From: Valencia hispanica
Lineage: Eukaryota; Chordata; Actinopteri; Cyprinodontiformes; Valenciidae
Length of the DNA: 64,000 nucleotides
Assembly (NCBI GenBank): GCA_963556495.2
Contig: OY747710.1
Span: forward strand, 93,501-157,500
Reading direction: 5' to 3'
The notes under the pieces are model-generated. The model saw nothing but the letters and a program-made list of their open reading frames with translations. It had not been told where the DNA came from and did no database searches. This document shows, piece by piece, positions 54,751-64,000 of the stretch. The position numbers and the translations under genes are program-made. Numbering within the stretch: position 1 is the stretch's first letter; each line of letters opens with the position of its first letter.

Positions 54751-57700
54751 GGGGTAAAACTAGAGCTAACGAGAGGCTAATGATACCGCATCTGTGGGGT
54801 AAAACTAGAGCTAACGAGAGGCTAATGATACCGCATCTGTGGGGTAAAACTAGAGCTAACGAGAGGCTAATGATACCGCATCTGTGGGGTAAAACTAGAG
54901 CTAACGAGAGGCTAATGATACCGCATCTGTGGGGTAAAACTAGAGCTAACGAGAGGCTAATGATACCGCATCTGTGGGGTAAAACTAGAGCTAACGAGAG
55001 GCTAATGATACCGCATCTGTGGGGTACAACTAGAGCTAACGAGAGGCTAATGATACCGCATCTGTGGGGTACAACTAGAGCTAACGAGAGGCTAATGATA
55101 CCGCATCTGTGGGGTAAAACTAGAGCTAACGAGAGGCTAATGATACCGCATCTGTGGGGTAAAACTAGAGCTAACGAGAGGCTAATGATACCGCATCTGT
55201 GGGGTAAAACTAGAGCTAACGAGAGGCTAATGATACCGCATCTGTGGGGTAAAACTAGAGCTAACGAGAGGCTAATGATACCGCATCTGTGGGGTAAAAC
55301 TAGAGCTAACGAGAGGCTAATGATACCGCATCTGTGGGGTACAACTAGAGCTAACGAGAGGCTAATGATACCGCATCTGTGGGGTACAACTAGAGCTAAC
55401 GAGAGGCTAATGATACCGCATCTGTGGGGTAAAACTAGAGCTAACGAGAGGCTAATGATACCGCATCTGTGGGGTAAAACTAGAGCTAACGAGAGGCTAA
55501 TGATACCGCATCTGTGGGGTACAACTAAAGCTAACGAGAGGCTAATGATACCGCATCTGTGGGGTACAACTAGAGCTAACGAGAGGCTAATGATACCGCA
55601 TCTGTGGGGTAAAACTAGAGCTAACGAGAGGCTAATGATACCGCATCTGTGGGGTAAAACTAGAGCTAACGAGAGGCTAATGATACCGCATCTGTGGGGT
55701 ACAACTAGAGCTAACGAGAGGCTAATGATACCGCATCTGTGGGGTAAAACTAGAGCTAACGAGAGGCTAATGATACCGCATCTGTGGGGTAAAACTAGAG
55801 CTAACGAGAGGCTAATGATACCGCATCTGTGGGGTAAAACTAGAGCTAACGAGAGGCTAATGATACCGCATCTGTGGGGTAAAACTAGAGCTAACGAGAG
55901 GCTAATGATACCGCATCTGTGGGGTAAAACTAGAGCTAACGAGAGGCTAATGATACCGCATCTGTGGGGTACAACTAGAGCTAACGAGAGGCTAATGATA
56001 CCGCATCTGTGGGGTAAAACTAGAGCTAACGAGAGGCTAATGATACCGCATCTGTGGGGTAAAACTAGAGCTAACGAGAGGCTAATGATACCGCATCTGT
56101 GGGGTAAAACTAGAGCTAACGAGAGGCTAATGATACCGCATCTGTGGGGTAAAACTAGAGCTAACGAGAGGCTAATGATACCGCATCTGTGGGGTAAAAC
56201 TAGAGCTAACGAGAGGCTAATGATACCGCATCTGTGGGGTAAAACTAGAGCTAACGAGAGGCTAATGATACCGCATCTGTGGGGTAAAACTAGAGCTAAC
56301 GAGAGGCTAATGATACCGCATCTGTGGGGTAAAACTAGAGCTAACGAGAGGCTAATGATACCGCATCTGTGGGGTACAACTAGAGCTAACGAGAGGCTAA
56401 TGATACCGCATCTGTGGGGTAAAACTAGAGCTAACGAGAGGCTAATGATACCGCATCTGTGGGGTACAACTAGAGCTAACGAGAGGCTAATGATACCGCA
56501 TCTGTGGGGTAAAACTAGAGCTAACGAGAGGCTAATGATACCGCATCTGTGGGGTACAACTAGAGCTAACGAGAGGCTAATGATACCGCATCTGTGGGGT
56601 AAAACTAGAGCTAACGAGAGGCTAATGATACCGCATCTGTGGGGTAAAACTAGAGCTAACGAGAGGCTAATGATACCGCATCTGTGGGGTACAACTAGAG
56701 CTAACGAGAGGCTAATGATACCGCATCTGTGGGGTAAAACTAGAGCTAACGAGAGGCTAATGATACCGCATCTGTGGGGTAAAACTAGAGCTAACGAGAG
56801 GCTAATGATACCGCATCTGTGGGGTAAAACTAGAGCTAACGAGAGGCTAATGATACCGCATCTGTGGGGTACAACTAGAGCTAACGAGAGGCTAATGATA
56901 CCGCATCTGTGGGGTACAACTAGAGCTAACGAGAGGCTAATGATACCGCATCTGTGGGGTAAAACTAGAGCTAACGAGAGGCTAATGATACCGCATCTGT
57001 GGGGTACAACTAGAGCTAACGAGAGGCTAATGATACCGCATCTGTGGGGTACAACTAAAGCTAACGAGAGGCTAATGATACCGCATCTGTGGGGTAAAAC
57101 TAGAGCTAACGAGAGGCTAATGATACCGCATCTGTGGGGTAAAACTAGAGCTAACGAGAGGCTAATGATACCGCATCTGTGGGGTAAAACTAGAGCTAAC
57201 GAGAGGCTAATGATACCGCATCTGTGGGGTAAAACTAGAGCTAACGAGAGGCTAATGATACCGCATCTGTGGGGTAAAACTAGAGCTAACGAGAGGCTAA
57301 TGATACCGCATCTGTGGGGTAAAACTAGAGCTAACGAGAGGCTAATGATACCGCATCTGTGGGGTAAAACTAGAGCTAACGAGAGGCTAATGATACCGCA
57401 TCTGTGGGGTACAACTAGAGCTAACGAGAGGCTAATGATACCGCATCTGTGGGGTACAACTAGAGCTAACGAGAGCCTAATGATACCGCATCTGTGGGGT
57501 AAAACTAGAGCTAACGAGAGGCTAATGATACCGCATCTGTGGGGTAAAACTAGAGCTAACGAGAGGCTAATGATACCGCATCTGTGGGGTACAACTAAAG
57601 CTAACGAGAGGCTAATGATACCGCATCTGTGGGGTACAACTAGAGCTAACGAGAGGCTAATGATACCGCATCTGTGGGGTAAAACTAGAGCTAACGAGAG

Positions 57701-58723
57701 GCTAATGATACCGCATCTGTGGGGTAAAACTAGAGCTAACGAGAGGCTAATGATACCGCATCTGTGGGGTACAACTAGAGCTAACGAGAGGCTAATGATA
57801 CCGCATCTGTGGGGTAAAACTAGAGCTAACGAGAGGCTAATGATACCGCATCTGTGGGGTAAAACTAGAGCTAACGAGAGGCTAATGATACCGCATCTGT
57901 GGGGTAAAACTAGAGCTAACGAGAGGCTAATGATACCGCATCTGTGGGGTAAAACTAGAGCTAACGAGAGGCTAATGATACCGCATCTGTGGGGTAAAAC
58001 TAGAGCTAACGAGAGGCTAATGATACCGCATCTGTGGGGTAAAACTAGAGCTAACGAGAGGCTAATGATACCGCATCTGTGGGGTACAACTAGAGCTAAC
58101 GAGAGGCTAATGATACCGCATCTGTGGGGTACAACTAGAGCTAACGAGAGGCTAATGATACCGCATCTGTGGGGTAAAACTAGAGCTAACGAGAGGCTAA
58201 TGATACCGCATCTGTGGGGTAAAACTAGAGCTAACGAGAGGCTAATGATACCGCATCTGTGGGGTAAAACTAGAGCTAACGAGAGGCTAATGATACCGCA
58301 TCTGTGGGGTACAACTAGAGCTAACGAGAGGCTAATGATACCGCATCTGTGGGGTAAAACTAGAGCTAACGAGAGGCTAATGATACCGCATCTGTGGGGT
58401 AAAACTAGAGCTAACGAGAGGCTAATGATACCGCATCTGTGGGGTACAACTAGAGCTAACGAGAGGCTAATGATACCGCATCTGTGGGGTACAACTAGAG
58501 CTAACGAGAGGCTAATGATACTGCATCTGTGGGGTAAAACTAGAGCTAACGAGAGGCTAATGATACTGCATCTGTGGGGTAAAACTAGAGCTAACGAGAG
58601 GATAATGATACTGCATCTGTGGGGTAAAACTAGAGCTAACGAGAGGATAATGATACTGCATCTGTGGGGTAAAACTAGAGCTAACGAGAGGCTAATGATA
58701 CTGCATCTGTGGGGTAAAACTAG
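54751..58723. repeat. 45-bp satellite, 88 units, in dek intron 1
   Basis: Eighty-eight full 45-bp units plus a partial one, in exact register. The unit includes GGGGTAAAACTAGAGCTAAC and GAGAGGCTAATGATACCGCA. Nearly the only difference among central units is GTAAAAC versus GTACAAC; ACAACTAAAG occurs at 55521, 57051 and 57591. The last five or six units (from about 58500) carry extra changes (GATACTGC, GAGGATAATG). It is open on both strands because 45 is a multiple of 3; the 1400- and 1335-codon frames are not genes. Confidence 0.98.
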
Positions 58724-59290
58724 CATGTCACTGTCAATTTTTTATTTATTTAGCACATTTACAACAATTACTGACCAAAATGCTTCTTCACACAGAAAAC
58801 AGATTAAACTGCAACAATAAACAAGAGTAAAGACAGAATTACTAAAGAATACTTAGTGCACTGTTAGCTAAAAGCCAACTGGTAAAAATTAGCTTTCAAA
58901 AACCCAGAGACTTCAGCTGGTTCTAGGAACCACAGGAAGGTTCAGGGGACTAGATCTCATGGATCTAGTGGAAGCATGAAGTGTCAAAAGCTCAGACAAA
59001 TAAGCTGGAAGAGACCATTAAAAACAGCAACTGGATCCAATAAAATACAGGCAGCCAGTGCAGAGCGTCTTCTTCCCGGGGAAGATTGTCGGTCATCGAG
59101 CGTCATCGGTGAATAGATGAGCGATCCAGGGCGCAGTAGAGGGACTCACAGTAGGACTACAGACATGAAAAGGTGAGTTACCTGTTCAAAGGAGTGAGAG
59201 AAGGCTTCACCTGAGCTAGCTGTCTGAGAGCAGGACTCACCTGGCGCACTAACATAAAAACGTATGAATGAGAGGCTAAGGCTAATGAGA
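58724..59290. other. dek intron 1, sequence after the satellite
   Basis: Unique sequence with no gene, RNA gene or repeat recognised. Confidence 0.5.
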
Positions 59291-59294
59291 GATA

Positions 59295-60290
59295 ATTTTG
59301 TCCCAGAGGAGGCGGGGCTAAAACGTTCACATCATAATCCCACTATCAGAAAAATGGCAGACATTCAGAGCAGATTAAATCAATAAAAGAATCAATACTC
59401 TTCATCTTTAAAGTCAAGTAAACTACTTTACTTGACTTTAAAGACACACTCCGATGAAAATCCTGTTTTTCTAGGTGTTAACATGTTCTTGTGTTCTGAT
59501 GCTAGAGGACATATCTTGAGAAAATTAAGCTCAAAGTTGTATTTCTGAGTATTTCTACATTCAAACGGCTGTGAATCAGTAGCAGACGTTAAAATGCCGG
59601 CTAAAATAGACTGGAGTTGTTACGTAGTAACTCCAATGGGCGGAGCCACAAGCTCCTCCTCCGCCCCGCCCACTCAGGTTCTGAGGAGTACAGAAGACGA
59701 TGGCGGATCAACACCTGTGTGCTGTAGCGGGTTGCAATACATTGCTGAATAAAACAGCCCCTTGCTTTAAATCTCCTGCCTTGTGCTGTTACTGCTTGGT
59801 ACTACGAGATGTCCGCTACATATAGCTTCAATACTGGCCTCATTTGTGGCTGTGTTTCTATGAAAAAAATCTGAGAAAAAAGGGTTTGAAGCCCGACACC
59901 AGCTGTCAGCGCGGCCAGCTGCTGAGCGCCAGCGAGAGCGGAGAGAAAAGCGACAGCAGCGGTGTTATGATAGAAACTGATAGAGACAGATAGCGATTTT
60001 TATAACCAAAAACAAAATGCCCAGACGACTTTACAGTGCAGATGAGGTGCGTGCGCTGATCTTTATCGACCATGATTCAGAAGGGGACGATTTGCCCTCT
60101 GATGATGATGGTCTCCGTGCCAACGGCTCCGCCCACAACACAGTGGCGAATTGCTAATGAGCTACTGCAGCTCTGCTGAAGCTATGTCCCAGAAAACAGC
60201 AAAGGTTTTGTGATTTTGGCAAAAAACGGCATAATCATAATGTTTGATGATGTTTTACCGGTTTTAGCCCCGCCTCCTCTGGGACAAAAT
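59295..60290. mobile_element. Inverted-repeat-bounded segment, likely non-autonomous DNA transposon
   Basis: A perfect 30-bp inverted repeat lies at 59295-59324 and 60261-60290 (ATTTTGTCCCAGAGGAGGCG and on). Between the arms are a perfect 17-bp hairpin (59406-59443), the words ACACTCCGATGAAAATCCTG seen at the edge of fish DNA transposons, and a 46-codon open frame at 60017-60157. True ends and target-site duplication were not identified, so the boundaries are those of the arms only. Confidence 0.6.
60017..60157 (+). pseudogene. Possible piggyBac-type transposase N-terminal remnant
   Basis: A 46-codon frame, MPRRLYSADEVRALIFIDHD then SEGDDLPSDDDG, ends at TAA. The pattern of an ADEV-type helix followed by an acidic Ser/Asp stretch resembles the N terminus of piggyBac-derived transposases. 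There is no catalytic part, so it is at most a remnant; the family call is tentative. Confidence 0.4.
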
Positions 60291-60425
60291 GATCTAATCC
60301 ACATTAGCCCACATGACTCCGCCCACTGCTGCATTCCTGAGACGCCGATGGAAACACAACCGGGCCGAGTGGACAGATAAACGCGTAGCGTCTGTTAGCA
60401 TCTGTTTAATATGTGAAGATTTATG

Positions 60426-61185
60426 TAGGGATGTAAGAAAATATCCCATATATATATATATTTTCACGACATTGTATTGATATTCAAAACAATGTATTAA
60501 TTTTATTTTTTAGAATCTGAATGGAATCATTAATGACTAATGATTGTAGTAAATATAAAAGTATAACTGGTAGTTTGTGGCTGTTTTCACTAGGGAGGTG
60601 TATTGGCACATATCTGGTGATACGATATGTATCTTGATACATGGGAGACCATACGGTATATCGCGATACTATGAGTAAGACTATATATTGGGATATTTAA
60701 AACTGAATTTAACTGTATAAAAACTGTCCCATCATTCTAAACACTCCAACCTGTTTCATACTTTAACATCCAGTTTTATTACTAGATCTAGTCGATCCAC
60801 TGGAACCAAGTAGCTGAAAACAGCCACAAAACTACCAGTTATACTTTTAATTTTTCTACAATAATTACTGTCATCATTAATGGTTCCATTCAGATTTTTT
60901 TTTAAATCAATTTTGTTTTGAATATCGATCAAATATTGGGAAATAAACTATCACGATATATCGGTGTATCGATAATTTCTTACATCCCTAGTTTTCACCT
61001 TCTTGGTTCCAGTGGATCAACTGGATCTAGTAATAAAACTGGATGTTAAAGTATGAAACAGGTTGGAGTGTTTAGAGTGACGGGACAGTTTTTATAGTTA
61101 AATTCAGTTTTAAAAATCCCAATATATAATCTTACTCATAGTATAGCAATATATCGTATCACCAGATTACCAAAACACATCCGTA
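60426..61185. mobile_element. hAT-type non-autonomous element (outer copy)
   Basis: It starts TAGGGATGTAAGAAAATATC and ends ACATCCGTA. It is flanked by GATTTATG (60418-60425) and GATTTACG (61186-61193), an 8-bp target-site duplication with one change, the hAT signature. A second copy (60591-60990) interrupts it after 60590. Without the insert it is about 350 bp and has no coding capacity. Confidence 0.85.
60591..60990. mobile_element. hAT-type non-autonomous element (inner copy, opposite orientation)
   Basis: A 400-bp element, starting TAGGGAGGTGTATTGGCACA and ending TTTCTTACATCCCTA. It is flanked on both sides by GTTTTCAC (60583-60590 and 60991-60998), a perfect 8-bp duplication. Its two halves are the reverse complements of the outer copy's right and left parts, so it is the same family inserted head-to-tail reversed. 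Confidence 0.88.
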
Positions 61186-61193
61186 GATTTACG

Positions 61194-62325
61194 TGCGAGT
61201 TTATTAATTGTGCAGATGTGAGCGAACGCTGCTAGCTAGCGGTGTGAGAGAGAGGGAAACATGTTGTATACAGCACCTCTTAGCTCGGTGGTCCTCTGAC
61301 TGAAAACGTGCTGTACAGACCATAATAATACATGTGTAGATCTGATGTCCTCCTAAACCACCAGGGGCGCCAGAGTTTCATCACATCAGGTGTAAAAGAG
61401 CATTCATCATATAAACCACAGGACGTCCAGTCACAAAAAGATTAAAACATTTACCAGAAACTTTAGACGTACTGTTGGGTCTGAAGCTGCTGAAACAATC
61501 GGATACGATGAGTGAAGAAATATTGATCTATTGGTAATAAACGTAATGAGAAGAAGGGTTGGGGTCGTAGGGTGAACAGTTTCAGCATCCTGCTTTGAAA
61601 GCCCCATTAAGGAGCTCTGCGGGCATCTGTTACCATGGAAACAGAGACAGGTAACAGGTCTGCAGCCAGACCAGCAGATTTATGTCAATGTACCAGAACT
61701 CTGGTTCTGTTCTGACTGGATGAGGTGGACCGAGACAGAACCTTGTTTAGGAGCCCGGTGGAAAAGTGTCACCTGTTCTGACTGCCGAACTGTGACCGAA
61801 CCTTCGATGGCCCATTTATAGCAATAACTGCTACTAATGAACCCAGTTTAACCGAACCGCTGCGCTTATTCCGTTAAATCCGCTGAAATCCGAACCGAGT
61901 CTGGCGCCTCCAACACAATAACATTTAGCGCAGGTTATTGTCAAGCGCGTTCACGCGGATCTGCTTTATTTGCATCACGTGCACGGGAGTTGCCGCGCGG
62001 AAACTTAAACCTGCTAGTCGCCAGTTAGCTGATAGTTAACCGTCAGTTAGCTCTGCAGACAGGCTGAGAGATAAACTGTGACGGTACCGGTCCGTCTAAG
62101 CCCGGTGGTTCCGACCCGCTAGTTAACTGCCATTAACCACTCAGAACCTCAGCTTAACCAGTTTAAACAGCCGCTAACTTCAACCAGCAGAAAGCAGTTA
62201 GCTGTTAGCTCCGCTGTTAGCTTCAGTAAAGAACTGGTACCAGTTCTGACCACAGGGAGAAGCAGAACCAGAACCAGCCACGGTCCTGCTCCCCCCAGCC
62301 CCAAACAGCGCCGAAAGAAGTTTAC
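61194..62325. other. dek intron 1, 5' part
   Basis: Unique sequence, becoming CG-rich toward the promoter. It contains ATTTGCAT directly followed by CACGTG at 61968-61981. No gene recognised. Confidence 0.5.
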
Positions 62326-62395
62326 CTGTTACCGGAGATCCGAACCGAACCAGAGCGGCGGTCAGTCAGTCAGTTATCAAGGCGGGATGCCTCCT
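62326..62395 (-). other. dek: dek non-coding first exon (predicted)
   Basis: On the minus strand the sequence ends CCGGTAACAG before the donor GTAAACTT, just downstream of a CG-rich CCAAT-containing region. It would splice to the 54525 acceptor across about 7.8 kb. The upstream limit (transcription start) is a guess. No transcript evidence is available here. Confidence 0.55.
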
Positions 62396-62460
62396 GGGCG
62401 GAACCACGGCGGCGGCAGCTCCCTTGATTGGACTAGACGTAATGACGTTAACACGTGTCA
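62396..62460 (-). promoter_or_regulatory. dek: dek proximal promoter with CCAAT box (predicted)
   Basis: CG-rich and TATA-less. A CCAAT on the minus strand is at 62427-62431, with GGGCGG-like words nearby (CCGCCCAGG, GCCGCCGCC) and a CRE-like TGACGTTA at 62443-62450. A CCAAT box fits reports that the human DEK promoter uses NF-Y. Confidence 0.5.
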
Positions 62461-62699
62461 CAGTGATTGTCTCAACACCGCCCCCTGCTGCCCAGCCGTG
62501 GGATCTGACTATAGGAGTCTTCATATTAGACAGACGGATGTTCAAACAGTTATTATTATTAAGCAGAAAGCTTAATTGGTTCTATCTTTATCAGTATTAG
62601 TTTTAAATTAAAAAATAATTTTAAAATGCTCAACTCTGTCTACTTTAAGGTTCTCCATGTTCTCCTTAGAACAGAAATATGTCAGTGTAGAATCTCAGT

Positions 62700-63117
62700 C
62701 ATCCATGACTCTCCTACACCGCTGAAGGAGGAAGATCATGGTCACCCACTATGTAGCCGGAGGTTATAATAAACTAAGCAGGTGTTTTTTTTCTGAACAC
62801 AATATTCCAGTGCATTTTAAATGTGGAAACACTCTTAGACAAAGACAGAACACCCAAACACAAGCTCAGCGGTGTGGTGTATGCAGTCCAGTGTAGCGAG
62901 GAATGTTCAGAGCTGTACAATAGGGAACTAGACAACAGGTACTCAAGGCGATGTCACAACACAAGACTCAGCAGTTCATCTCCATCTCAAGGACAAAGGG
63001 CGCTCCTTTGAAGACAATAATGTTCACATTTGGACAGAGAAGGGCAGATGGTTTGAGAGAGGGGTGAGAGAAGCCATCTATTGGAAAATAAAAAACCGAC
63101 CTGGAGCAGAAGAATAA
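62700..63117 (+). mobile_element. Penelope-like element fragment with GIY-YIG endonuclease remnant
   Basis: Translations in shifting frames give YVAGGYNKLSRCFF, NIPVHFKCGNTL, DKDRTPKHKLSGVVYAVQCS and EECSELYNRELDNR, later EKGRWFERGVREAIYW. This is the linker plus GIY-YIG-type endonuclease of Penelope-like retroelements. The usual LYIGET is damaged to LYNREL and several frameshifts exist, so the copy is dead. Confidence 0.8.
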
Positions 63118-63415
63118 TAACAATAATGGCTTGCATTTATATAGCGCTTTACAACTCCATTATTCATTCATTCTCACATTCACACACTGGTGGAAGGAAC
63201 CAATGATTATAGCCACAGTTGCCCTGGGGCCGACTGACAGAAGCCAGGCTGCCATATCGCCCTATCGGCCCCTCTATGGACAACACCAATAGGCGGGTAG
63301 GTGAAGTGTCTTGCCCAAGGACACAACGACATGTAGCAGGTGGAAGCTTGAATCAAACCCACGATTTCTGGGTCGCAGGCCGACAACTCTACCACTGAAC
63401 TACAGCCGTGAGGAG
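63118..63415 (-). mobile_element. tRNA-derived SINE inserted in the Penelope-like element
   Basis: Read on the minus strand it begins with a tRNA-like head: TAGTTCAGTGGTAGAG (A box, 63387-63402) and GGGTTTGATTCAAGC (B box, 63346-63360). A body with TGTCCTTGGGCAAGACACTT follows, and the end is AAGCGCTATATAAATGCAAG with an ATT-rich tail. These are landmarks of a common teleost tRNA-headed repeat. It splits the Penelope-like reading frame. Confidence 0.78.
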
Positions 63416-63745
63416 ATTGTTTAAGATTCCATCTTCCTAACACCTACAGTGCAGCCCTGGCTCGGTTCCCACACCTTGGGACATGTGACCAAAACAGCTC
63501 ACATACTGAAACTGTCGGGTGAATCCTCAGGGTCGTTGGTGCTGACAACCCTTTAAGGGAATTAAATGGATGTCCAGGATGTCATGTGTTAATGTTCTTT
63601 ACTGACCTATTAATTGTTCCTGATTAGTACCTATAAACCTGATAATCCTAACCGAGTTTGAGAACTGAAGAAGCCGTTTGGATGACAGCTGAAACATCTT
63701 CAGGATAACAAGAGAAGAAGTCCAGTTGCCTTCATTTTTTGACGC
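63416..63745 (+). mobile_element. Penelope-like element, 3' part
   Basis: It resumes after the SINE with RFHLPNTYSAALARFPHLG, then the untranslated end with CTGAAGAAGCCGTTTGGATG and AAGTCCAGTTGCCTTCATTT, the typical 3' words of fish Penelope-like elements. Confidence 0.75.
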
Positions 63746-64000
63746 TCTGAGTCGGAAAACGTTTGTTTTGTTCCTGGACTTTCACCTTGGATCAGTTGAA
63801 CTGTGAGAAACCTGAAAATACCATCAGGAAATGTTCATCTACCCATGAGGACAGGTTTCACATACATAACGCTGAGTTTTCTCCTTTCCAGCATTTCTAG
63901 CTGGACTCTCATCGTATCCAAACATCCCACCATCAGTTTCCTGGAGCAAATCGGACCTGATTTATTGCACCTCAATTCAGTGGCAGTCCTATACCATTTG
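63746..64000. other. Right flank, nothing recognised
   Basis: Unique sequence to the window edge without a supported gene or repeat. Confidence 0.4.

Noticed and set aside
54618..58820. 1400-codon plus-strand and 1335-codon minus-strand frames
   Set aside because: The 45-bp unit is a multiple of 3 and stop-free on both strands; the region is dek intron 1.
60426..61185. Pseudoknot-like pair of interleaved inverted repeats as a structured RNA or new element type
   Set aside because: Fully explained by one hAT-type copy inserted in reverse into another, with 8-bp duplications at both levels.
63346..63415. tRNA gene on the minus strand
   Set aside because: A and B boxes are recognisable, but the acceptor stem does not pair and the sequence continues into a SINE body and tail.
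63660..63720. Hammerhead ribozyme at the end of the Penelope-like element
   Set aside because: Such elements can carry hammerheads, and GGATGACAGCTGAAAC is reminiscent. The required CUGAUGA...GAAA core is not intact here.

Overview
The window is vertebrate nuclear DNA, almost certainly from a ray-finned fish (teleost). It has split genes with GT-AG introns, very large intronic tandem arrays, and relics of fish-type transposable elements: a CR1/L2/Rex1-like LINE, a Penelope-like element, a tRNA-headed SINE, PIF/Harbinger and hAT pieces. No prokaryotic feature is present. About 7% of the window is protein-coding by my exon models (about 4.45 kb), and roughly 25 kb (about 39%) is tandem repeat.

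Layout. 1-2491: upstream flank of the first gene, holding a 42-bp minisatellite (1-1250) and a 30-bp minisatellite that ends about 85 bp before the start codon. 2492-48015, plus strand: a complete natriuretic peptide receptor 1-like membrane guanylyl cyclase (npr1). It has 21 coding exons that join in phase to 1063 codons, close to the human length. Its introns carry a 35-bp E-box minisatellite, an AT-rich inverted block and a 22-bp array (intron 1), a 4.8-kb ATCC/ATTC-type array (intron 2), a LINE remnant (intron 3), a LINE fragment (intron 4), 11-bp-period arrays (introns 6, 9 and 15), a dispersed teleost repeat (intron 8), and a Harbinger fragment plus a LINE scrap (intron 19). 48252-50675: a degraded LINE between two convergent genes. 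50808-62395, minus strand: dek, a chromatin protein with a SAP-like region and a DEK_C domain. It has 11 coding exons (420 codons plus stop) and one predicted non-coding first exon. Its roughly 7.8-kb first intron holds an extremely uniform 45-bp satellite (88 units) and several DNA-transposon pieces, including a hAT-type element inserted into another copy of itself. 62700-63745: a Penelope-like element fragment interrupted by a tRNA-derived SINE.

How the genes relate. npr1 and dek are tail-to-tail neighbours and there is no sequence evidence of a shared function. npr1 encodes a cell-surface receptor that makes cGMP when natriuretic peptide binds; dek encodes a nuclear DNA-binding protein. 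Both reading frames are intact although most intron sequence is satellite or transposon.

I found no convincing new gene system. The unusual material is in the repeats: about a dozen perfect GTCACGTGAC palindromes spaced at 35 bp in npr1 intron 1, 11-bp arrays filling separate introns of one gene, a pyrimidine-rich UUCUC array filling intron 15, a dispersed GGTTCTG heptamer far above chance in unique sequence, and the self-nested hAT element with both target-site duplications readable.
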